Shown here: positions 48,206-56,104 of the stretch, piece after piece
Layout of the letters: the number at the start of each line of letters is the position of its first letter
Numbering within the stretch: the first letter of the stretch is position 1
From: UBA5796 sp040752455
Lineage (GTDB): Bacteria > Chloroflexota > Anaerolineae > Anaerolineales > Villigracilaceae
DNA length: 64,000 nucleotides
Reading direction: 5' to 3'
Assembly (NCBI GenBank): GCA_049324115.1
Contig: JBMOMN010000008.1
Coordinates: 62,001-126,000, forward strand
The notes under the pieces: generated by a model
Databases searched by the model: none
The model's input: only the letters and a program-made list of their open reading frames with translations
Told to the model about the DNA's origin: nothing
Translations under genes and position numbers: made by a program

Positions 48206-49096
48206 ATGGAAATGGCTTTCAACCTCGGACTCACCGGCTACCCTCTCGGGCATTCGCTATCGCCAAAAATCCACAAAGCTGCGTTGGCATCCTGTGGTCT
48301 GGAAGGCGGCTATTCCCTGTTCCCGATCCCCCCTGACGATTTGGATGGCTTGAAAGCCCTGCTCGCCCGCCTGCGCCGCGGCCAACTCCACGGCCTGAAC
48401 GTGACCATCCCGCACAAGCAGGCCGTCATCCCCCTGCTGGACGCGCTGACCCCCACGGCGGAAGCCGTCGGCGCGGTCAACACGATTTCCATGCAAAACG
48501 GCCAACTCACCGGCGACAACACCGACGCTCCGGGTTTTTTGGCAGACTTAAAACGGTGCATGGTAATTAGTAATTGGGAATTACCCGGCACCAATTACCA
48601 ATTACCAATTACCAAATCGGCTTTAGCCCTCGGCGCTGGCGGTTCGGCGCGGGCAATCGTGTATGCCCTCGTCAACGACGGATGGGATGTTACCATTTCC
48701 GCCCGCCGCCCCAAACAGGCCCAGGCGCTTATCGCCCAATTCCCGAATACCGATTTCCGAATATCGAGCATCGAATATCACCCTGCTGCTCTCTACTCTC
48801 TACTCCCTGCTCTCTCCCTCATCATCAACTCCACCCCCCTCGGCATGTCGCCCAACATCCACGAATCTCCCTGGCCTGCTGACCTTCCTTTCCCGCCCAA
48901 CGCGGCTGTGTACGATCTGGTTTACAATCCACGTGAGACCAAACTGGTGCGCGAGGCCCGCGCCGCCGGACTCCCCGCCGCCACCGGGCTGGGGATGCTG
49001 GTCGAGCAGGCCGCCCTGTCCTTCGAGATCTGGACAGGATGCAGCCCAGATCGCGACGTTTTGTTTGATACTGTAGGGGCGACCCGCCCTGGCTGA
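48206..49096 (+). CDS. aroE: Shikimate dehydrogenase with several repeat-encoded segments
   Basis: The 296-residue enzyme reduces 3-dehydroshikimate with NADPH. SLSPKIHKAAL, LNVTIPHKQAV with the catalytic Lys, GDNTDAPGFLADL, ALALGAGGSARAIVYAL, LIINSTPLGMSP and ATGLGMLVEQAALSFEIWTG are all intact. Between FLADLK and ALALGAGG lies CMVISNWELPGTNYQLPIT, encoded by TTACCAATT words, and before LIINSTPLGM the helix FPNTDFRISSIEYHP-AALYSLLPALS is encoded by two other repeat families. The C-terminus TVGATRPG comes from a fourth element. Whether the enzyme is fully active cannot be judged from sequence. Confidence 0.9.
   Translation: MEMAFNLGLTGYPLGHSLSPKIHKAALASCGLEGGYSLFPIPPDDLDGLKALLARLRRGQLHGLNVTIPHKQAVIPLLDALTPTAEAVGAVNTISMQNGQLTGDNTDAPGFLADLKRCMVISNWELPGTNYQLPITKSALALGAGGSARAIVYALVNDGWDVTISARRPKQAQALIAQFPNTDFRISSIEYHPAALYSLLPALSLIINSTPLGMSPNIHESPWPADLPFPPNAAVYDLVYNPRETKLVREARAAGLPAATGLGMLVEQAALSFEIWTGCSPDRDVLFDTVGATRPG
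48561..48616 (+). repeat. STRR-like palindromic insert (TTACCAATTACC) inside aroE
   Basis: TGGTAATTAGTAATTGGGAA is mirrored by CCAATTACCAATTACCAATT after a short spacer. It lies between the two domains of the enzyme and is in frame. Confidence 0.85.
48742..48820 (+). repeat. Two further STRR-like segments inside aroE
   Basis: CGAATATCGAGCATCGAATA words (48742-48780) are followed by CTCTCTACTCTCTACTCCCT words (48784-48820). Both read in frame just before the conserved LIINSTPLGM. Confidence 0.75.
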
Positions 49097-49133
49097 TTAC
49101 GAACCGGGATGACCATGAAGGGTCGCCCTTACC
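49074..49133. repeat. AGGGGCGACCCGCC palindrome overlapping the aroE stop
   Basis: TAGGGGCGACCCGCC is mirrored by GGGTCGCCCTTA. The aroE stop (49094-49096) lies inside; the right arm ends just before aroC. Confidence 0.65.
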
Positions 49134-49149
49134 TGGAATGGAGTTATTT

Positions 49150-50346
49150 ATGCTAAGATTTTTGACCGCCGGAGAATCCCACGGCCCGGCCCTGACCGCC
49201 ATCCTCGAAGGCATTCCCGCCGGGCTGCCGCTGGACGCGTCCGTCATTGACCTGGAACTGGCCCGCCGCCAAAAGGGCTACGGCTCCGGCGGACGGATGA
49301 AGATCGAGAAGGATGCCGTCCAGATCCTGGGCGGGGTAATGGGAGGCGAAACCACCGGCGCGCCGATCGCATTGCTCGTCGAAAACGCCGACCACGCCAA
49401 ATGGAAGGGCAAAGCCGTCGAGCCGCTGACTGCGCCCCGTCCCGGCCACGCCGACCTGACCGGCGCGGTCAAGTACGGCTACCGCGACCTGCGTCCGGCG
49501 CTGGAACGCTCGTCGGCGCGGGAAACAACCATGCGGGTCGCGGCGGGGGCGGTCTGCAAGCACTTCCTGTCGCAGTTCGGGATCATCGTCGGCGGGTACG
49601 TGAAAGCCATCGGCGAGATCGAGGCCGATCTTGGCGGGAGCAGTTACCCGGTCCGGTTCGAGGCGGCGGAGAAAAATGACGTGCGCTGCCCCGATCCCGT
49701 CGCCGCAGAAAGGATGCGGGCGCGGATCGAGCAGATCATCCGCAGCAAAGACACCCTGGGCGGCGTGCTCGAGATCGTGGCGCTCGGCGTCCCGGCCGGC
49801 CTGGGTTCCTTCGCCCAGTGGGACCGCCGCCTCGAAGCCCGGCTGGCCCAGGCGGTGATGAGCGTCCAGGCCATCAAGGGCGTGGAGATCGGCGAGGCGT
49901 TCGCAAACACAAAATTGCCCGGCACGCAGGCCCATGATGCGATTGCCCTTACCCCCCCTCTCCCAGTGGGAGAAGGGCCAGGGGTGAGGGGCCTGACCCG
50001 CCCCACCAACCGCGCCGGCGGTACCGAAGGCGGCGTGACTAACGGCCAGCCGCTCGTCATCCGGGCGGCGATGAAGCCGATCGCCACCACCCTCACTCCC
50101 CAGCAGACGGTTGACCTCGCCACGGGCGAAGAAGGCCCGACCCGCTACGAGCGCTCCGATTTTTGCCCGGTGCCCCGCGCCGTGCCGATCCTGGAGGCGA
50201 TGGTCGCCTTCGTGCTGGCCGAAGCGCTGCTCGAAAAACTGGGCGGCGACTCGCTGGCCGAAATGAAACCCCGCTTCGAGGCGCTGCGCCGGGCGACCTT
50301 GCAAGATTTACCAATGGATGGCACACCGCACGTTTGGTGGCCGTGA
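49150..50346 (+). CDS. aroC: Chorismate synthase with a repeat-encoded loop
   Basis: The 398-residue FMN-dependent enzyme makes chorismate from EPSP. LRFLTAGESHGPALTAILEG, the RPGHADLTG region, RSSARETTMRVAAGAV and NRAGGTEGGVTNGQPLVIRA are diagnostic (segments quoted by parts). After the conserved AHDAI the sequence LTPPLPVGEGPGVRGLT is encoded by a CCCTCTCCC palindrome, then the family pattern resumes at RPTNRAGG. The ATG at 49150 gives the expected N-terminus; an in-frame ATG at 49138 would add four residues. Confidence 0.93.
   Translation: MLRFLTAGESHGPALTAILEGIPAGLPLDASVIDLELARRQKGYGSGGRMKIEKDAVQILGGVMGGETTGAPIALLVENADHAKWKGKAVEPLTAPRPGHADLTGAVKYGYRDLRPALERSSARETTMRVAAGAVCKHFLSQFGIIVGGYVKAIGEIEADLGGSSYPVRFEAAEKNDVRCPDPVAAERMRARIEQIIRSKDTLGGVLEIVALGVPAGLGSFAQWDRRLEARLAQAVMSVQAIKGVEIGEAFANTKLPGTQAHDAIALTPPLPVGEGPGVRGLTRPTNRAGGTEGGVTNGQPLVIRAAMKPIATTLTPQQTVDLATGEEGPTRYERSDFCPVPRAVPILEAMVAFVLAEALLEKLGGDSLAEMKPRFEALRRATLQDLPMDGTPHVWWP
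49960..49992 (+). repeat. CCCTCTCCC palindromic repeat inside aroC
   Basis: CCCCTCTCCCA, short loop, TGGGAGAAGGG, then CCAGGGGTGAGGGG. It keeps the aroC frame and lies in a variable loop. Confidence 0.8.
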
Positions 50347-50352
50347 AAGTGA

Positions 50353-50420
50353 GTGTAACGTGTAGCGTGTTGCGTTGTGCGTTTTACGGAACACGCCACA
50401 CGCTGCACGTATCACGCTGC
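50353..50420. repeat. STRR-like palindrome (GTGTAGCGTGTTGC words)
   Basis: AACGTGTAGCGTGTTGCGTT is mirrored by GAACACGCCACACGCTGCAC and CGTATCACGC. It fills the aroC-aroKB gap. Confidence 0.7.
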
Positions 50421-50442
50421 CGCGCCACTTATTCAGGAACCC

Positions 50443-51993
50443 ATGCCCCACACCTACCTCTACGGCCCGTCTGGATCGGGCAAAAGCACCACCGGCAAGA
50501 TTTTGGCCGCTGCGCTGGATTTAGCGTTGATTGACCTGGACGCCGAGATCGAGCGGATGGCCGGACGCGGCATCCCGGAGATCATGGCGGAACTCGGCGA
50601 AGCGGTCTTCCGGGACCTGGAAACGGCTGCCCTTAAAGCGGCTGCCTCCGGCCCCGAGGCGGTCATCGCCCTGGGCGGCGGCGCGCTGCTGCGGGACGAA
50701 AACCGCGCCCTGGCCGAAGCGACCGGACGGGTGGCCCTGCTCGAAGCGGACCTGTCCACGTTGGCGGCCCGGCTCAGCCAGGATGAAAACCAGCGCCCGC
50801 TGCTGGCGGGTGAATTTGAGGCGAAACTTTCGGAGATGCTGGAGCGGCGGCGGGAGCATTACGCCTCTTTCCCCCTGCGCGTGGACGCGGCCCAAGCGCC
50901 GGAAGCGGTCGCCTGGGAGGTCCAGCGGGTGGTCGGGCGCTACCACCTGCGCGGCATGGGCGCGGCTTACGACGTGGTCGTGCAGGAAGGCGGGATTGAC
51001 CAATTGGGTCAAATGTTGAAAGGCCGCAAGTTGAACGGGCCGGTGCTGGTGGTGAGCGACATGAATGTCGCGCCACATTACGGCGAAAGAGTTTTGGACT
51101 CCCTGAAATCGGCAGGCTACGCGGCCAGCCAAATCGCCATCCCGGCCGGGGAGGCGCATAAAACTGTCGAAACAGTAACGGCTCTCTGGCGCGCCGCGTT
51201 GGAGGCCGGACTCGACCGCAAAAGCACGGTCCTGGCCCTGGGTGGCGGCGTGGTCGGCGACCTGGCCGGGTTCGCCGCCGCGACGTTCATGCGCGGCGTC
51301 AACTGGACCGCCGTCCCGACGACGCTGCTGGCGATGGCCGACGCTTCGCTGGGCGGCAAGACCGGCTTCGACCTGCCGCAGGGCAAGAACCTGGTCGGAG
51401 CCTTCCACCCGCCGCGGCTGGTGCTGGCCGACCCCGAAACCCTGTCCACGCTGCCGGAGCGGGAGCTGCGGGCCGGGCTGGCGGAGATCGTCAAGCACGG
51501 GGTGATCGCCGACCCGGAATTATTCGAGCTTTGCGCCGGGGGCTGGGAGAGGGTCAAATCCCGCCTGCCGGAGATCGTGCGGCGCGGCATGGGCGTGAAA
51601 GTCAAGATCATCGAGGCTGATCCCTACGAGCAGGGGATCAGGGCGGCGCTCAATTTTGGGCATACGGTCGGGCACGCGCTGGAACTCGTCAGCGGGTTCA
51701 GACTGCTGCACGGCGAGGCCGTGGCGGTCGGGATGGTGGCCGAGGCCAGGCTGGCAGAAAATTTAACGGTGGCAAGCCACGGATTGTCCGAGTCGCTGGC
51801 GGAAACGCTCTCATCGTTGGGGCTGCCGGTCGAGATCCCGCCAGACCTGGGACGCGCGGAACTCATCCGTGCGATGAGGGTGGACAAGAAAAAAGCCGCA
51901 GGCGTGGTGCGGTTTGCATTGCCCGCCCGGATTGGCGAAGTGAAGGTGGAGGTGGAAGTGAGAGATTTGGAGGAAGCGATTGGTAATTGGTAA
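50443..51993 (+). CDS. aroKB: Fused shikimate kinase / 3-dehydroquinate synthase
   Basis: The 516-residue protein joins AroK (about 1-165: YLYGPSGSGKSTTGKILA Walker A, LIDLDAEIE, IALGGGALLRDE, NQRPLLAG lid) to AroB (about 175-516: LALGGGVVGDLAGFAAATFM quoted in part as GGGVVGDLAGFAA, ADASLGGKTGFDLPQGKNL, EIVKHGVI, NFGHTVGHALE with metal-binding His). It performs two non-consecutive shikimate steps. The order kinase-synthase follows fusions known in some bacteria. The C-terminus EEAIGNW and the stop codon lie in a TTGGTAATTGG repeat. The ATG is chosen because earlier in-frame codons come from the upstream repeat. Confidence 0.93.
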   Translation: MPHTYLYGPSGSGKSTTGKILAAALDLALIDLDAEIERMAGRGIPEIMAELGEAVFRDLETAALKAAASGPEAVIALGGGALLRDENRALAEATGRVALLEADLSTLAARLSQDENQRPLLAGEFEAKLSEMLERRREHYASFPLRVDAAQAPEAVAWEVQRVVGRYHLRGMGAAYDVVVQEGGIDQLGQMLKGRKLNGPVLVVSDMNVAPHYGERVLDSLKSAGYAASQIAIPAGEAHKTVETVTALWRAALEAGLDRKSTVLALGGGVVGDLAGFAAATFMRGVNWTAVPTTLLAMADASLGGKTGFDLPQGKNLVGAFHPPRLVLADPETLSTLPERELRAGLAEIVKHGVIADPELFELCAGGWERVKSRLPEIVRRGMGVKVKIIEADPYEQGIRAALNFGHTVGHALELVSGFRLLHGEAVAVGMVAEARLAENLTVASHGLSESLAETLSSLGLPVEIPPDLGRAELIRAMRVDKKKAAGVVRFALPARIGEVKVEVEVRDLEEAIGNW

Positions 51994-52013
51994 TTACCAT
52001 TTACCAATTACCA
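51979..52013. repeat. STRR-like palindrome forming the aroKB 3' end
   Basis: ATTGGTAATTGGTAAT is mirrored by ACCATTTACCAATTACC. The TAA within the left half is the aroKB stop. Confidence 0.8.
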
Positions 52014-52028
52014 GAATCGAGGAGCATA

Positions 52029-52469
52029 ATGAAAAGAATCCTGGTTTTACATGGCCCCAACCTGAACCTGCTCGGCAAGCGCGAGCCGGAAATCTACGGC
52101 AGCCTGACCCTGGACGAGATCAACGCCCGGCTGACCGGCCTGGGCGAGACGCTTGGGGCGGAGATCGTTTGCGAGCAGTCGAACCACGAGGGTGGGCTGA
52201 TCGACGCGCTGCACGAGGCGCGGGACTGGGCTGACGGGGTGGTCTTCAACCCCGGCGGGTATACGCACACTTCCATTGCGTTGAGAGATGCGGTGACGGC
52301 CATCGGCATCCCGGTGGTGGAGGTGCATCTTTCGAATGTGTACGCGCGGGAGGAGTTCAGGCACGGGTCGCTGATCTCGCCGGTCTGCGCGGGCAAGATT
52401 AGCGGATTCGGTTGGCGCTCGTACACGCTGGGGCTGCGGGCGCTGGTGGATTTACTGAACGAGGTGTGA
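52029..52469 (+). CDS. aroQ: Type II 3-dehydroquinate dehydratase
   Basis: The 146-residue enzyme dehydrates 3-dehydroquinate. VLHGPNLNLLGKREPEIYG (with the catalytic Tyr), EQSNHEGGLIDAL, NPGGYTHTSIALRDA and VEVHLSNVYAREEFRH are the family signatures. It is the last gene of the aromatic operon. The ATG at 52029 has GAGGAG upstream; earlier in-frame codons are encoded by the TTACCAATT repeat. Confidence 0.95.
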   Translation: MKRILVLHGPNLNLLGKREPEIYGSLTLDEINARLTGLGETLGAEIVCEQSNHEGGLIDALHEARDWADGVVFNPGGYTHTSIALRDAVTAIGIPVVEVHLSNVYAREEFRHGSLISPVCAGKISGFGWRSYTLGLRALVDLLNEV

Positions 52470-52508
52470 TTTTTCGACAATAACTTTTTTCACCGCGAAG
52501 GATGAAAA

Positions 52509-52562
52509 TGGAGTCCAAAGTCTCCAGACTTTGGCGCCAACGTCGGGAGACGTTGGAGTCCG
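52509..52562. repeat. GTCCAAAGTCTCCAGACTTTGG palindrome family, second copy
   Basis: GGAGTCCAAAGTCTCCAGAC and CGTCGGGAGACGTTGGAGTCC-type arms form a double hairpin between aroQ and ftsK. Same family as 48131-48192. Confidence 0.65.
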
Positions 52563-52587
52563 CGCCCTATTTTCATATCAGGGCCAC

Positions 52588-52652
52588 AAAGGATCACGAG
52601 GTTTTTGTGGTTTTCCTTTGTGTTTCCTTCGTGACCTTCGTGGTTGGATCTT
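52588..52652. repeat. CCACAAAGGATCACGAGG palindrome between convergent genes
   Basis: CCACAAAGGATCACGAGG is mirrored by CCTTTGTG and CTTCGTGACCTTCGTGG. It lies between the convergent aroQ and ftsK genes. Confidence 0.5.
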
Positions 52653-52687
52653 TTTGGTTTCGGCTTCTCCGGGACAGGTTTTGAAAT

Positions 52688-55006
52688 TCAATCTTCTTTG
52701 GGTGGGGCAGTGGGGCCGTAATCCAGCACTTCGCGGACGCCGGTGCCGCCCTGGGGTGGGCCGACGATGCCGTCGTCTTCCATCTTGTCCACCAGGCGGG
52801 CGGCGCGGGTGTAGCCGATGCGCAGCCGGCGCTGCAACATGGACACCGACGCCCGGCCTTCCCGCCGCACCAGGTCAACCGCTTCGCCCATCAGCGGATC
52901 GCCTTCCTCGACCGGGGCCATGTCCTCCCACATCGGCACCTGTTTGAGCGGCACACCCGCCGCCGGGACCGCGTCCACCGGCGCGCCGGGAGCGGCGTAG
53001 GGGTTGGCCTGCCCGGACTGCATCCGCCAGGCATCCACCAGCTTTTGGATCTCGTGGTCCGAGACGAAGACGCCCTGCAACCGGACCGGGGCGGGCGCTT
53101 CGGGAGCCTGGTAGAGCATGTCGCCGCGTCCGAGCAGTCGTTCTGCGCCTGGCTGGTCGAGGATCACCCGGCTGTCGGTGTTGGAGGCCACGGCGAAGGC
53201 GATCCGGGCCGGGAAGTTGGCCTTGATCAGGCCGGTCACCACGTCCACCGAGGGGCGCTGGGTGGCTAAAATCATGTGGATGCCGGTGGCGCGGGCCAGT
53301 TGCGCCAGGCGGGTGATGGTGCGCTCGGTTTCGTCGGGGGCCAGCATCATCAGGTCGGCCAGTTCGTCAATCACAATTACGAGATAAGGCAATTTCTTTG
53401 CGCCCTGGGCTTTCATGCGGGCGTTGTAATCCTGGATGTTGCGCGCCCCCATCCGGGCGAACTCGTGGTAGCGTTTGTCCATTTCGCGGGTCATCCATTG
53501 CAGCGCGCCGATCACCCGCTCGATCTCCACCACCACCGGCGAGAGCAGGTGCGGGATGCCGTTGTAACCGGTCAACTCGACCCGCTTGGGGTCTACCAGG
53601 ATCAGGCGCAGGTCGTCGGGGGTGTTGTTGAGCAGCAGGCAGGTCAGGATCGAATTGACGCAGACCGATTTACCGGAACCGGTCGTCCCGGCGATGAGCA
53701 GGTGGGGCATGTTGCTTAAGTCGGCCAGCTTCGGCAGCCCGGCCACGTCCCGCCCGAGGGCAAAGCGCAGCGACGACTTGGTCCGCTGGTAGATTTCGCT
53801 CTCGAAGATGTCGCGCAGCGAGACCAGGGTCATCTCCTCGTTGGGCACTTCGATGCCGACGTAACTGCGTCCCGGCACGGGGGCCTGGATGCGGATGCGG
53901 GGCGCGGCCAGGGCCAGGGCCAGGTCATCGGTCAGCGAGACGATCTTGCTGACCCGCACCCGGGTCCGTCCGTTGCGGGTTTCGATGAACATCGGTTCCA
54001 CGCCGAACTGGGTGATGCTCGGCCCGCGGTTGATCTCGACCACCTGCGAGGGCGCGCCGAAGGAGGCCAGCGTCTCCTCGATCAGCAGGGCGCGCTGCTC
54101 GACGAATTCTTCGTTGACCGCCGGCGCGTTGCCGGGGTCGAGGATGTCCTTGAACGGGGGGAGCTGCCAGGCGATGACCGGCTGCGACAGGTGCTGCCCG
54201 GCCTGGACGACGGGCGCGCTCGGCAGGCTGACCGGCTGCTGCGGCAGGTCGCCGCGCTGGAAGGGGGTGAAGTCGTTATCGAGCAGCGGCGCGGGACCCG
54301 TATCCGGCTTCCGCAGCCGCGAACCGGCCCGGGTCCAGAACGCTTTCGCCTTCTTCCCCAGCGGGGCCAGCCAGCGCATCAGCTCCGGCACCGACAGGTC
54401 GAGGGCCATCGTCAGCCCGATCATCAGCCAGGCGATCAGCACCACCACCGCGCCGCCGCTGCCGAGCCAGACCCACATCGGGCGGGCGATCAGGCCGCCC
54501 AACGCGCCGCCGCCGGCCTGTTCGGGGATTTGCCCGGCCGGGTCCCCGGCGAAGGCGTGCAGCACCACCAGCGTCCAGCCGAAGAGCAGGGCCGCGCCGG
54601 TGATGCGTTCGGCAGAAACCGTCGGGATGCTCTCCAGCTTTCGCAGCACCAGCCACACGCCGACGATGAGCAGGGCCACCGGCAGCACGTACGCGCCCCA
54701 GCCGAAAAGCAGGCGCAGGAAGCGCACCCAGGTTTCGATGAAGACGCCGCGGTTTTGGGTGAGCAGGCTGAGCAGGGTCACGAAACCCAGCAGGGCCAGG
54801 ACGACCCCGACGATGTCCAGCCGCCGGTCAACCGACAGGCTGCCCCAGAACGAGGGCTGCGGTTCGGGCGGCGGGGGCGGAGCGGAGCGGCGCGCCGGAG
54901 CCTTTGGGGCCGCTTTGGCCGGGACCTTGCCTTTGGGCGCAGGTTTCTTCGGCGCGACCTTTTTGGGTTTTGCGGAGGTGGAGGGTTTACCTTTGGCGAC
55001 GGGCAT
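52688..55006 (-). CDS. ftsK: FtsK/SpoIIIE DNA translocase
   Basis: The 772-residue protein has a Lys/Pro/Ala-rich N-terminus, four membrane helices (about 70-215), a linker, and the motor: DPKRVELTGYNGIPHLLSPV, Walker A GTTGSGKSVCVN, ILATQRPSVDVVTGLIKANF (shown as ILATQRPSVDVV), DQPGAERLLGRGDMLY and a C-terminal gamma winged helix RASVSMLQRRLRIGYTRAARL (shown in part). It pumps DNA at the division septum and activates dimer resolution. The ATG at 55006 is chosen because upstream codons fall in repeats; its ribosome site is poor. The two ends of the linker are shorter than in E. coli. Confidence 0.93.
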   Translation of the reverse strand: MPVAKGKPSTSAKPKKVAPKKPAPKGKVPAKAAPKAPARRSAPPPPPEPQPSFWGSLSVDRRLDIVGVVLALLGFVTLLSLLTQNRGVFIETWVRFLRLLFGWGAYVLPVALLIVGVWLVLRKLESIPTVSAERITGAALLFGWTLVVLHAFAGDPAGQIPEQAGGGALGGLIARPMWVWLGSGGAVVVLIAWLMIGLTMALDLSVPELMRWLAPLGKKAKAFWTRAGSRLRKPDTGPAPLLDNDFTPFQRGDLPQQPVSLPSAPVVQAGQHLSQPVIAWQLPPFKDILDPGNAPAVNEEFVEQRALLIEETLASFGAPSQVVEINRGPSITQFGVEPMFIETRNGRTRVRVSKIVSLTDDLALALAAPRIRIQAPVPGRSYVGIEVPNEEMTLVSLRDIFESEIYQRTKSSLRFALGRDVAGLPKLADLSNMPHLLIAGTTGSGKSVCVNSILTCLLLNNTPDDLRLILVDPKRVELTGYNGIPHLLSPVVVEIERVIGALQWMTREMDKRYHEFARMGARNIQDYNARMKAQGAKKLPYLVIVIDELADLMMLAPDETERTITRLAQLARATGIHMILATQRPSVDVVTGLIKANFPARIAFAVASNTDSRVILDQPGAERLLGRGDMLYQAPEAPAPVRLQGVFVSDHEIQKLVDAWRMQSGQANPYAAPGAPVDAVPAAGVPLKQVPMWEDMAPVEEGDPLMGEAVDLVRREGRASVSMLQRRLRIGYTRAARLVDKMEDDGIVGPPQGGTGVREVLDYGPTAPPKED

Positions 55007-55019
55007 AACAGGTGAAGGG

Positions 55020-55090
55020 TAGGTCGGGCTTTTAGCCCGACAGTGCGGAAGCCACGCGGGAACTTGATGAAGCAAGTCACGCTGGAAGCG
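55020..55090. repeat. GTCGGGCTTTTAGCCCGAC and related palindromes
   Basis: GTCGGGCTTTTAGCCCGAC and GTCACGCTGGAAGCGTGAC are two perfect hairpins within GGTAGGTC...GACCTAC. They lie upstream of ftsK and may be dispersed repeats. Confidence 0.6.
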
Positions 55091-55179
55091 TGACCTACGA
55101 ATGGTGCGAATCATTATAGCACAAATGGTCTGTTTAACTTGCGGTACAATTACACGATACTTTCACGAAGGACCCAACA

Positions 55180-56100
55180 TTGTTCGAACTGCTCTTTCTT
55201 GGCACGTCCGCCTCGGCGCCGTCGGTTCACCGCGGGCTTTCGGGGCTGATCGTTAAACACGACGAATACCGGTTTTTGGTGGACTGCGGCGAAGGCACCC
55301 AGCGGCAGATCCTCCAATCGGGAGCGGGCTTCAAAAAGCTGACCCGCATCCTCATCACCCACGGCCACCTCGACCACATCCTCGGCCTGGGCGGGCTGAT
55401 GTCCACCTTCCTGCGCTGGGAAGCGATAGACGAACTCGAAATCTTCGCCGGACGGGGCGCCATGGAACGCATCAGCGACCTGCTCTTCAAGGTAGTCCTG
55501 CGCAATACCAAACCGCCCATGCCGCTCTACCTGCGCGAAATCGGGCCGGGCACGTTCTTCGAGGCCGACGATTTCACCGTCACCGCCTTCCCCGTTTCGC
55601 ACCGCGGGCCGGACTGCCTGGGCTACCTGTTCGAACAGAAGTCCCGCCGCCCGTTCCTGCCCGAAAAAGCCGAGGCGCTGGGCATCCCGTCGGGACCGGT
55701 GCGCCGCGACCTGGTCAACGGGCAAGCCATTACCCTGGCGGATGGACGCGTCGTCCACCCGGAGGATGTCCTCGGTCCCGAACAGGTCGGCGCCCGGCTG
55801 GCGGTCGTCGGCGATACGGGCCGGACCGATGACCTGCTCCCGTTTGTGAGCGGGGCCGACGCCCTGGTCATCGAGGCCACCTACCTCGAAAGCGAGGCCG
55901 GGATGGCCGGGCAGTTCGCCCACCTCACCGCCCGCCAGGCTGCGGAACTGGCCCTCCAGGGCGGGATCAAGCAATTGTACCTGACGCACATTTCACGCCG
56001 CTACCGCGAACGGGACGTGCTGGCCGAAGCTCAGGCCGTTTTCCCCGGCGCGGTGGTGGTGCGTGATTTCGACACCTATATCATCAAACGAGAGAATTAA
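55180..56100 (+). CDS. rnz: Ribonuclease Z
   Basis: The 306-residue metallo-beta-lactamase-fold enzyme processes tRNA 3' ends. LFLGTSASAPSVHRG, the metal motif ITHGHLDHILGLGG, FPVSHRGPDCLGYLFEQ, VVGDTGRTDDL and HLTARQAAELA are typical. The start is TTG, with GAAGGA 8-9 nt upstream; there is no nearby ATG that keeps the family N-terminus. A TACAAT box lies about 30 nt before it. The gene is divergent from ftsK. Confidence 0.93.
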   Translation: MFELLFLGTSASAPSVHRGLSGLIVKHDEYRFLVDCGEGTQRQILQSGAGFKKLTRILITHGHLDHILGLGGLMSTFLRWEAIDELEIFAGRGAMERISDLLFKVVLRNTKPPMPLYLREIGPGTFFEADDFTVTAFPVSHRGPDCLGYLFEQKSRRPFLPEKAEALGIPSGPVRRDLVNGQAITLADGRVVHPEDVLGPEQVGARLAVVGDTGRTDDLLPFVSGADALVIEATYLESEAGMAGQFAHLTARQAAELALQGGIKQLYLTHISRRYRERDVLAEAQAVFPGAVVVRDFDTYIIKREN

Positions 56101-56104
56101 TTTT

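Noticed and set aside
48206..49096. aroE considered a pseudogene because of the inserted repeats
   Set aside because: The frame is continuous and all substrate, NADP and catalytic motifs remain.
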